Translations under genes and position numbers: made by a program
Shown here: one piece after another, positions 46,043 to 56,496 of the stretch
Position numbering within the stretch: position 1 is the stretch's first letter
How the letters are laid out: every line of letters starts with the position of its first letter
The notes under the pieces: model-generated
The model's database searches: none
What the model was told of the DNA's origin: nothing
What the model saw: only the letters and a program-made list of their open reading frames with translations
Origin: Argopecten irradians
Taxonomy: Eukaryota; Mollusca; Bivalvia; Pectinida; Pectinidae
DNA length: 64,000 bases
Assembly (NCBI RefSeq): GCF_041381155.1
Contig: NC_091134.1
Span: 69,048,469-69,112,468 of the forward strand
Reading direction: 5' to 3'

Positions 46043-47430
46043 AATTTATTTTAAAAAAAGTTTAGTTCGATCAGTATTACATGAAACTACACCATTGTCC
46101 GTTCTATCAAAATACAAGATCATCTGTGACACGTACATGTAACAATCTGATTCTACAATGTGACGGGGTGAAACACTGTGTGCTATGTGTAACAGAATAA
46201 TTTCGCGTGTGATTTTATTTCATGGTTTGGAATTTTAAAATGTTTTCGTTGGTCGAGATATTCATGGTTCGACAATGATACCATTAATAAATCAAATATG
46301 ATATTTTTTTTAATATCCATGGTTCCACAGCAACCGCCAAAAAACAACTTGCAATGATATATTGATTTGTATGTTCGTATTTAAAAAGTCAAAGATCTGT
46401 GCATTTGATTAAAAGTGTACATGTATATGCTTCCAGATTCTTTTAACTAGAATGTTGGCATACGAATAGCATTAATGGATTGACCGATGAGATATATACT
46501 GAAGAAGTCAAATAATATTACATTTATGCATGAACAGCTTTTAGCTACATGCACATGCATGCGTATGCGCTCATGTGCTAAGAATTGACTAGATGATGTA
46601 AACAAAACCGTCATAACTAAATTGAATGTGGATTAAATGATCAAATAAAAAAGACTAATGTATGGAACATCGTATTCGGGTTAGATGAGGTTTTCAAAGT
46701 ACTAGTGAATGGAGCCCGAACCCTCCGATCTCTTTGCGTTCCCCCACATCTCATCCACAATACGGCATATAATATATACAATTATACGAATCTATATATA
46801 TATATTGTTATATCTATACATTCAAGATCCATCTTGTTTTTGTATCAGTTGTTCTTAATCTGATTGTAGTGTGCTGGTTTGTTAAATGTTTTTTTTAAAC
46901 GATATGACGTGGACAGTTCATACATGCACTCGGGATCGAGCAAAGTGGTTACAATATATAACACTCAGGAAATGGTGTGGGAAAGGCGGTTATTATGGTA
47001 AACAAAGGCAATTCAGTTTAATAACTGTTGTGTTTTTAATCAGATCAAATTTAAATCACTAACACGATGTTATGTCTTTACTGTTTTTTTCTATTAAATG
47101 TGTTTTTAAGTCAACTATTTAGATTTCTTAAATTGTGAATCAGGAAGTGTTCGTAGTTAACCGATTTACACATTTTAATTTTATATCATGTAGATATACT
47201 ACTGGATATACTGACCCAATATGGCACATAAAACAAAAACCTGTGGATGGAGTGATCAAATTTAAGAAACGATTGATAGCATTTACATTTCAGACTCTTT
47301 CCTTTCAATATATCTTATAGACAATTCAAGAACTAAACCTATTTTTTAGAGTTCTACTTTATATATATATCGGATAAAAAACGTAAAGGGAAATGGCAAT
47401 ACAAACGATTGAAAACAAGGACATAGTCAT
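46043..47430. other. Spacer without a recognisable gene
   Basis: AT-rich sequence with a short (TA)n tract near 46790. Frames are short and lack known motifs. No mobile element ends were recognised. Confidence 0.5.
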
Positions 47431-48416
47431 TCAGATCCCCCGCCAATGGAGATATCAAAGCTGAAGTAAGTTTGATTGTAGAGACTTATGTGTATGGAAA
47501 AAAAACAGGAAAAAGGAAGTTGAGCTAAAGAAAGATGGAGTATAATTCAAGTAGAGTGGGGCTGCAATTGTTGAATCAGGTATACAGCCTTGACATTAAT
47601 TTATATTAGACTATATACACAAAGATGGGTGGAGTTTTGCAAAGTAACATTTACCATTTACCATGATATTTTCAGCAATGTTTCCATGGTAACGGAAAAA
47701 GTGCAAAAAATGAAAATAGCAAAAGGTACTACTAGACCATAAAAAGAAAGTGTCTATGAAGTTTCGTGGAAATATCTCTGCTGGTTTTAGAGTTATGCTC
47801 CGGAATGAACCTGCTACAAAAATATGATATTTTCAGTAATTTTTCTATGGTTACAGAAAAAAAGCACAAAAGTGAAAACCTAAAAATAGCAAAAGGCACT
47901 ACTAGACCATAAGAACAATGTTTCTATGAAGTTTCATGGAAATATCTCTGCTGGTTTTAGAGTTGTGCTCCGGAAACGATTCTTACACAAAAATCTGCCA
48001 TTTTCAGCAATGTTTCCATGGTTACAGAAAAAAGTACAAAAAGTGAAAACTTTAAAATAGCAAAAGGCACAACTAGACCATAAGACAAATGTGTCTATGA
48101 AGTTTCGTGGAAATATCTCTTCTGGTTTTAGAGTTATGCTCCGGAAACGAACCTGGTACAAAAATCTGCTATTTTCAGCAATGTTTCTATGGTTACAGAA
48201 AAAAGTACAAAACGTGAAAACCTTAAAATAGCAAAAGGCACTACTAGACCATAAGACCAATGTGTGTATGAAGTTTCGTGGAAATATCTCTACTGGTTTT
48301 AGAGTTATGCTCCGGAAACCATTCGTACGGACGGACGGACAGACGGACGGACGGACGGACGGACGGACGGAACCCATTTGTATATCCCCCGCCAACTTCG
48401 TTGGGCGGGGGATAAA
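47431..48416. mobile_element. Pearl-like non-autonomous element with four core repeats of about 170 bp and (ACGG)n
   Basis: Four core copies begin near 47659, 47825, 47997 and 48166. Each contains ATTTTCAGCAATGTTTCCATGG, AAAATAGCAAAAGGCACTAC, TAGACCATAAGA, GAAGTTTCGTGGAAATATCT and TTTTAGAGTTATGCTCCGGAA. The last is followed by a GGAC/ACGG tetranucleotide tract (48326-48371) and then a terminal hairpin, CCCGCCAACTTCGTTGGGCGGG, ending GGATAAAA. CCCCCGCCAA also occurs at the left edge (47436). Core tandem repeats plus an ACGG microsatellite define the pearl/DTE-type elements known from bivalves, often regarded as Helitron-related. The element encodes nothing. Confidence 0.7.
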
Positions 48417-51400
48417 AAGACACAAAACACGTTTCAAACAGAGGGTTCTGAAAATTAGAAACAATTTATATCAATTCGCCAATAGATCACTATATAGAGG
48501 TCCTAATGCTCTGGATCAAAAGTTCCACAGGTTTTTTTATTTTGATTATAAGACCTATACACTCTGGTACACAGATAAAAATTGATGTAAATTGTAAATA
48601 ATTCTCAGACCCCTGTGGTTTCTAAAATAGTTTTTTTCTACATAAAGCTCTCTCTAGATGGTGTAGATGAAATGAAAAATACTGTTTCAGCACTGATGAG
48701 TGATTTAACTACATATATGTAGCCCGGGTGGGGTTGGTTTGCGGGATCCACACAAAACTGTACAAAGTATGTATATAGAATCATCTTCGTCCCTTGACCA
48801 CTCCCTGTACCATGTACTGTATAATGTCATTAAAATTAATGCTTTGGTCACAATGATCGGTCGGTATCCGGAGAGAGGGGGTAATCGGGAGTACACCGCT
48901 GGTTTTGGGTCATTTTCCGATACTGGACAACACCGGTCAAAAAATTTGTCCGACGTAATTTACATTAAAAGGAGGCCGTGCGGTAATCGTACGACGTCTA
49001 TTTCCAAAGAGAATTTTTTGGGGGCCGGTGAGGCAGTGAATATCGACCTAATATATCTAATGCTGAATTGGCCGATTATCATATGATGTCCGTGCGATAA
49101 CCGGTCTATTCACTGAACATCGTACGAATATCGCCTTATTCCAGGCCCGGCCAAATGTCGGACGATGTGATTGCCTCTCGATTAAACGATGTGGCCGATT
49201 ATGAAATTCTACGAGACTCCGGAGATAGGGCACGTCCCCGATGCTGTCTGAGAGTCCCGTCCACTGGCCGGCCATGTCTGGTGTCCGTTTGGAGACCAGG
49301 CAAAAAATGGCTAAAATTCATGCCAGGAATACATCTTAAGCCTAATCGGAAGGGGATGTGACCAAAGCATATAAGTACTGAACTTAACGGACGTCCATTA
49401 TTAATACCAAATTCCTTGCCTTGTTATCATCGTCGCATAGTTCTAAAGAAAATAGACATCTTTTGCACTGATCAGAAGCTGAACTTATTCTCATACAAAA
49501 TTAAAGATCATCCACAGGTGTTTGGTTCTATAGATATTTTTGTTCTATCTCTATCTACTCGAATTACGTACATGTATGTATACATGTAAAGAGAAAACAA
49601 TATATAAGCCAAACACCTGAGGTTCATCTACAGAATTCAATTCTCGGCTGATGAAATCTGCATCCTTGTCCTCTTACAATTCAGAAGGAATATTTCTAAC
49701 ACAATTCTCTTGCCTTTATTTTATCTTTAAAACAACATCCCGTTGTTTGCATTTTAAGTTTCCGCACTCGTGATATGTTTGCTATATGTATATCAATGTA
49801 TTCGGTATAATTTCAGTGACTTTTACTACTTTTATTTTCGATATTTTATTTTAGATATGTTACGACGCATTGCAAAATATTATCAACTTGTGAAAGAGCA
49901 AAGCCTGTGGAATTTCCAGAATATCCGTGAAGAAACAATATTGCTTGATAAGATTAAAAAATGTTAAAACTGTATTAAATCTATTTATAAATATTTTTGT
50001 CCGGATCCCCTGACATGTTGCATATTGGAATTTCAGTAGAATAACTGCATTAACAACTGATTGAGATAAATCAGGATTTTTTTTTCACTCTTATCTATGA
50101 ATGATTTCCACGAATATATTAATTGTTAACTCTACTAACGAAGAGAAAAACCAATCTCAATATTTTTTTCTAATGTGCTGTTTGCAGCTATATTCATTCA
50201 TTTATTTATATTTTTGTTAGAAAGTACCTACATGTATATACTGATCACCTGATACTCACCAGTCTACCCTTCATATTATGTATTGATACTGTACAGGTAG
50301 TTAAATTTATACATAAAAAATAGGGCTTAATGGAACGCAGTTTATTGAGAGTTTCCGCAAATATATGTGGTGACGTCGGCAAAAAAAAGTGCGTAACTTT
50401 ATATCGTCATTTATTCCGACATCATAACCGCCGCATCTGGCCTTGGGCCCATTTTGTCAGTCGCCGTCACATATAACAGCACAGTCATTACTTTATAGTA
50501 TAGATATTGACTAATGATATTCTATATTTGTTTATTATAGAGTTATCTGCCCTAGCGGGTAGGTATGGATTGTGATGTCATGTGTTTGCAGGCATAATAT
50601 CATACTTTTAAGAGAAATCTACCAGAATTTCGCACACAAATGACAACACGATGTTTTGTCAGTGTATGCAGTTAAATCTATTTATGATAAGGATGTATCA
50701 ATTACGGTTGATAGATTAAAATAATGACATCACAATGGATACTACCCGCAAGGGAGGCAATTCTGTAATAGTCAAAGATGGAATAGGTTTTATATGAGGA
50801 GACACAATCATATTTCATAATTGATGAGTTTAGTCAAAATCCACGAGTTTTCATTTTCTTCATTTGGTTTCTTTCTTCTTTGTTAAGATTAACTTTGAAA
50901 TAATTCACATGTGGTTTTTATTGTCTTTTTGTGAATAACATATGTCTTTCTGTCATCGCGGTCTACTTCAGTGTCTGAAATACATGTAATAAAAAAGAAA
51001 ACATTAATAGTTTTGAATGTGTGAAGAATGATATATTTTTACATACCGGTACAAGATGTATTCATCACTATTTATTTTTTTTTCAATTGAGATTTCTTAT
51101 TAACAATCCTAATATTTCCATATTCAAAGGACTGTAAATTCATACAACTTTGATCTTAAAATGAATATCTCAAATATGATCCTCGCCATTCCTCTGACAA
51201 AAAGGGTGTAGGGAGGTAGTATAGGAAAGGTATTTATTTTTTATTCATTTACGGACCTTCCAGGTCAAGGAGGTGGAAGAGAGGTGAAGGAAAGTCAAGA
51301 GTATTCAGAAAAAAACATCGACCTACTATTAGTACCTGCAGGCAACTGCCCAATGCAGGTTTTGAACTTGTAACACGGGTGGTGGTAATTTGATGACTCA

Positions 51401-51621
51401 ATGTATATAGCCATAAGGCCACTGCTTCCCAAGGAGGGGTTTTAATCAATTACAAAATGGAAGGCCTTATAGCTATAATATACTGACCATTTTTTTATTA
51501 ATTAAAAACATCTTCATAACAGCTAAGTATATACCCAGTATAAATTAAGGATTTGGATCAGACTACACAATTGTACCCACAGTGAGGTCGGCATTACTGA
51601 TGACAGTCTCTATGACTCTAG
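48417..51621. other. Spacer without a recognisable gene
   Basis: Two open frames, 48739-49086 and 49155-49361, sit in a less AT-rich stretch (48720-49370). Neither shows a recognisable domain nor clear splice signals, and a minus-strand frame overlaps the second. They may be an exon-like relic or chance. The rest (49370-51620) is AT-rich and unremarkable apart from the right inverted repeat at 50444-50474. Confidence 0.4.
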
Positions 51622-51852
51622 GCCGGTGTAACGTTGAAAATGGACCTCCGTTGAAAATTGACCTCGGGTCAGTTTTCAACGTTGAAAACGGACCCCGAAT
51701 GCCGTTGAAAATTGAACATGCCGTTGAAAATTGACGGTGCCTAGGGTCAATTCTCAACGCCAGGTCTGTTGAAAAATGACCGTTGAAAAATGACCTTGGC
51801 AAACTATCAACGGATGGTCTGTTGAAATAAAACTGTTGCACAAACCAGAAAC

Positions 51853-52332
51853 ATATATACATAGAGATTGGCAACTTCGCCAATTTTACGATAGGCAGAT
51901 GTACCTCTCTATGTCCCCAGGGGCTTTTAGATAAACTCTTAAATAGTTAAATACAGCAGAATAACTTTGATATGTTATAAAAGTTAAGTAATTTTCAGAT
52001 GGTTTGAGTACGATTTTTGAAAGAAAAAATAATATCTTAACTTATATGTTAATAAAACAAAATGCACTTCCGGTTTTGAATGCCTGATTTTCGAAAAACC
52101 AGGTAAAATTGCTCATTTTCATACTTTCAAAATTCATATTAAATAACATCAATTGGGAAAACTGATTACATCAAACCATGATATAATGTTTAAACTTTGT
52201 GTTGATGCAAAAGTATCATGTTTAAAAGAATACACTTAAATGTAGTTAGCCAAGGGAAAATGCCTATAAACTGGAGGTCCCTCTGCCTGTCAACATAGAC
52301 AAAGAAGGAGTTTCCAATCTCTATGTATATAT
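51853..52332 (+). mobile_element. 480-bp MITE with perfect 19-bp TIRs
   Basis: ATATATACATAGAGATTGG at 51853-51871 is exactly inverted at 52314-52332. The interior is AT-rich and non-coding. A truncated relative lies at 5449-5760 in the opposite orientation, which confirms a dispersed family. This copy is nested in the larger TIR element. Confidence 0.78.
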
Positions 52333-52829
52333 GATTCTGCACAAACATAATTCTCGAATTCTGTTATCGCCATTTCTAATATAAGCGACCCTTCTATGCT
52401 GGTATTTAAATTGCGTAATCACCTCGATTTGAATTGAAATTTGGTATTGTTATCATCGTATCAAATACCTCATTTAAATATTTTGTATGTTTATTATGGA
52501 GAATACAAAACTTTCATTTTTTCTATAGTTATTTTGTTCGCCCGTGTAGATAATGTTAATTTAATTGTTCTCAGACTGAGGAATTGCTATATGACACTGA
52601 GGTAACGTAGTAAATAAAAAGGAATTGTTATGTGGTATTCACTTCCGAGTACCAGTGGATAGTGTTACAAAACTATAATTATGGGATATTAGTAATTTGT
52701 TTCTTAATGATTTTTTATGATTATATTTTCGACGATTTTACGTTTGTCAGATATTCAGTAATTTTTAATATATATTTATTCCCTGCAATACAAGAATGTT
52801 TTATATATCTGCGTATGGATCACTTATGT

Positions 52830-53790
52830 TGTGTTCTGCGTATGGTTGTGTTTTGTTGTTTTGTAGTTGTGTGTTTTTGTGTTGTGTGTTGTTTGTTTCT
52901 GGTGTTGTTGTGTGTTGTTTTGTTGTTGTGTGATGTTGTGTTGTTATGTTATGTGGTGTTGTGTTGTTGTGTGTGTTGGTTGTGTCATGTTATCGTGTTG
53001 TGTGGCATTGGTGTGTTGCTGTGTGCTGTGTGGCTGTGTTATGTGTTGCGTTGTTGTGTGTTGTGTTGTTGTTCCGTGTTTGTGTAAAGCGTTGTTACGT
53101 GATGTTTTTGTGATGTGTTGTTGCGTTATGTTGTGTACTGTTGTGTTGTTGTCGGGTTTTGTGTTGCTTTGTATTGTTGTGTTGTTAGGTGTTGTTGTAT
53201 TGTTGTTGTATGTTGTTGTGGTTGTGTGTTGTGTTATGTGTTGTTGTTTGATGCTTTGTTGTTATGTTGTGATGTGTTGTGAGGTGAGTTGTGTTTTTGT
53301 GGTGTTGTGTGTTGTTGTTGGGTGGTGTTGTGTTGTTGCGTGTTTGCGTGATGTGTATTTGTGTTATGTTGTGTGATGTGCTGTTGTGTGATGTTGTGTT
53401 GTGTGATGTTGTGTTGTGTAGTGTTGTTGTTGGATTTTGTTGTATTGTTGTTGCGTGGTTGTGTGTTGTGGAATTGTTGTGCTGTGTGATGTTTTGTTGT
53501 GATGTTGTGTCGTATTGTTGTGTAATGCTGTCTTGTGTTGTGTGTTTTGTGATGCTGTGTTTAGTGTGATGCGTTGTTGTGTTGTGTGATGTTATGTTGT
53601 GTGATGTTATGTTGTTTGATGTTTTGTTGTGTGATGTTGTGTTATTTTGCTGTGTTTTGTTGTGTGATGTGATGTGTTGTTGTGTGGTGTTGTGTTGTGT
53701 AGTGTTGTTGTGTTGTTGGTGTGTTGCTGTGCTGTGTGATGCTGTTTGGTTTCGTGGTGTTGTGGTGTCGTGTTGTGTTGTTGTGTAAAA
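52830..53790 (+). repeat. G/T-rich low-complexity tract (TGTTGTG-type)
   Basis: About 960 bp are made almost only of TGTTGTG, TGTTGTTG, GTGATGT and GTTATGT words with little other sequence. It yields Cys/Val/Leu-rich plus-strand frames and Thr/Asn/His-rich minus-strand frames that are compositional artefacts. Confidence 0.9.
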
Positions 53791-53956
53791 ACGAGTTCTT
53801 ATGGGGTCACTTTTCAACGGGGTCTATTTTCAACGGGTCGGTGTAAAAAGTGCGCTGAAAGTTCAGTTTTCAACGTTTTTCGGGGTCATTTTTCAACGTT
53901 GAAAAATGACCCGAGGTCAGTTTTCAACGGGGGTCCATTTTCAACGTTACACCGGC

Positions 53957-56089
53957 GATAAAGATTTCATTTCTTGTACATTTCTTCAAAAACAATAAAA
54001 CATACATTTAGGAAGCCCTTCATTTCTTCGAGAATAAATCCTTTAGGAGTATTATGATCAATGACTAGAAGATTACCAAAAAATATATATATTTAGATTC
54101 TAAATACAAGGCAAATTAAATTTTGAAATGCAAATCTCTGAACTTTAATTAGCACAGAATAATTTCCAGATAAAAATATCAAATGTCACTTGATAAAAAG
54201 TAAGTTTTTTAAACAAAATTTAAATAACATTTTTTGTCATCATATACAGACATCATGACTTTTTGTATTTTTTCACATGGATCAATTGAGAATTACACTA
54301 CAATCATATCTGTTTGAATGACTTCATAATAGAGGACATGTAGCTCTGTGATATTCGTGATTGATCAGCCAAATCTGGAATGAATGTATTCTCATTCTGC
54401 ATGATGACATAATTATGTACATGTAGTATAATAATTAGGATATATGCTACATACTCAAATTGGGTATATCTCACTCAGATTGCATGGCAAATTAATCTAA
54501 TTAATATACAAATATTTCAAAATCAAAAATGAAAATTGATTTGATATAGTCTACTCAGTAGGAGGCCTTATTGGTTTTTTATCTCTACATTTTCCCAGTT
54601 TTGATTTTAATTTGCTGGTTAAAATTTAAAAAAAAAATGCTATAATGTCTTTTAAATACATTAGAATAGCACGTACCAAAATTAAATTTACAGATTTTAT
54701 TTAACGTTACATTATTTCTTTTGGAAATTGACACAATCATAAACACAAATATATAAGCTAAGGTCAATAATTACAAATTAATCAGCCGTGGTAAATAACC
54801 CCATCTCTCAAAATATTACTGTGAAGTTTGCCATACAATGTATATGCATGTGATACCTACAGGTCGTAATTTAAAACAGCCATATACTGTAAACATCGAT
54901 GCATAGAAGAACTATTCTGCTGTCCTCATGAAGTCTACATGTATGTTCTCCAGTGTATCAAAATATAAGTATGGTCAACATCGGTTGTAAGCCAAGCAGT
55001 CTGTGTCCGTATTTGTTTACATTCAGCAATCAGACATTACGTAAACAAACACACATGCCTGTGTTTCCCGCACTGAATAATCAGGTGACTAACACATGTG
55101 TCACAAAAGAATGTCGTGGACACACTCTGTAAACAAAGAACTGTCGCTTCCGACAAGTTTTGTTGTTAATACTCTATTTAGTTAACATTTAACAGACATT
55201 ATGTTGTTTTATTTGGATAATGCTTCACGTAATATAAATAATAAGATCAACATCACATGTACGACAACTTTAACATTTTCCGGCATGTCGTGAAAACTGT
55301 AACGATCGAGATTCTGAAAGTACAGAGAACTTCCTCTTCATTTGGCATGCTGACGAGGATTGTCATTATATCATTGCTTAAATAATATCGGTACAACATA
55401 GGCCTACTGTACGATATTTATTGTGGTAGGCCCTACGAGTATGTACTGAGTATACAAAAAATGTACGTATTGAATTGTGCGTCAGATACCAGCGATCAAC
55501 CGATTTCACTTCACAAGTTTCTTAGTTTTACACACGTGTTACAAAGACCTCGCTCATGGGCGTTCATGATTGTTTTGTTAATATCAATATATAATTGCTG
55601 AACATTATTTCATATTTACTCGTAATAATATCGGCAAAATCCTGTCTTTAGTGTGACCTTCTTTCAACCGGAAGTTGCGCAGATACGTACACATGTGCAA
55701 ATGACGGGCAGAAATAAGGCCACCGGTCATCATAATTTATGCAAATTGTCTTGACCATTGTACGTAAATAGCGACTTTATCGTACTTTTTTATGAGTCCT
55801 TGGTAACTTCACTACTTAAGATATGAAATGGAAACTACTGATATAAAATTAAATAGACATATACTTAATGAATATAAATCAATCTTTATTACTTTTGCAG
55901 TGAAAAGGTTTTATTCATGTATACTAAAAATATCGTATTATATAGTTAAATATACTGTACATTAAATTGTAAATGTTGTAATTAAAAAAAAAAAACACTA
56001 AAAAATTATAATTAGAGCACTCTATGTATTATTTCAAATTGAAGAACGTATTTTTCCCCGATCCCTAACTGTAACACATCACCTTGTCT
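53957..56089. other. Spacer upstream of the plus-strand aminotransferase gene
   Basis: AT-rich, with no recognisable gene. It could hold distal regulatory DNA for the gene starting near 56460. Nothing specific can be pointed to. Confidence 0.45.
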
Positions 56090-56340
56090 GTCTAGGTCGG
56101 AATGTACCTGGACACCATGTCCACCTGTAGTGGACACCGTGTTCACACGTAGTGCACTCCGTGTCTACCTGTAGTCTGAATCTTGTGCACTCCGTGTCTA
56201 CCTGTAGTCTAAATCTTGTGCACTCCGTGTCTACCTGTAGTCTAAATCTTGTGCACTCCGTGTCTACCTGTAGTCTAAACGTAGTGCACTCCGTGTCTAC
56301 CTGTAGTCTAAACCTCGTGCACTCCGTGTGCACAAGGGTG
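56090..56340. repeat. 33-bp minisatellite, about five to six copies
   Basis: The unit is GTGCACTCCGTGTCTACCTG followed by TAGTCTAAATCTT, with a diverged start (GGACACCATGTCCACCTGTAG). Because 33 is a multiple of three it stays open on both strands (TECTRFRLQVD on the minus). It lies about 150 bp before the aminotransferase start codon, so it may be near that promoter. Confidence 0.88.
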
Positions 56341-56496
56341 TAACCTTTAGTCTACTACCAACTGTACATGCCTTTGTGTTAAAAAATAATTTTAATACGT
56401 TGGTACGCATGACAAGGTATTCACCTCTCCAGTGATCTGATGTGCTCTACTTACTACAGAAGACACAGAACTTTGAAGCTGAAACCTTTAGGTGAC

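Larger units (their letters stand above)
43982..50474. repeat. Perfect 31-bp inverted repeats 6.4 kb apart (43982-44012 and 50444-50474)
   Basis: ATATGTGACGGCGACTGACA followed by AAATGGGCCCA at the left is present as its exact reverse complement at the right. TA follows or precedes each end in a way compatible with a TA duplication. The interior has no transposase. It holds a hairpin, a hAT-like MITE, a pearl-like element and plain sequence. The pair could be the ends of one large decayed element or two separate copies of a miniature element. Confidence 0.6.
51622..53956. mobile_element. 2.3-kb TIR element with subterminal GTTGAAAA repeats
   Basis: The left end GCCGGTGTAACGTTGAAAAT (51622) and the right end, ending ACGTTACACCGGC (53956), are inverted copies for about 65 bp with few mismatches. 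Inside each end the word GTTGAAAA(A/T)TGACC recurs many times in both orientations (51630-51830 and 53810-53950). The interior holds a complete MITE (51853-52332) and a long G/T-rich tract (52830-53790). No transposase was recognised. The family is unknown, and no flanking duplication was evident. Confidence 0.75.

Noticed and set aside
49155-49361. 68-codon frame in a less AT-rich stretch
   Set aside because: No recognisable motif, and an overlapping open frame on the other strand. It is kept only as a remark in the spacer entry.
52632-53817. Cys/Val-rich plus-strand and Thr/Asn-rich minus-strand frames
   Set aside because: Products of the G/T-rich low-complexity tract, with no domain or gene-like composition.
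56440-56496. Upstream ATG of the aminotransferase frame
   Set aside because: It lies before an acceptor-like TTACTACAG (56451-56459) and adds residues absent from the paralogous exon. It is probably intronic.
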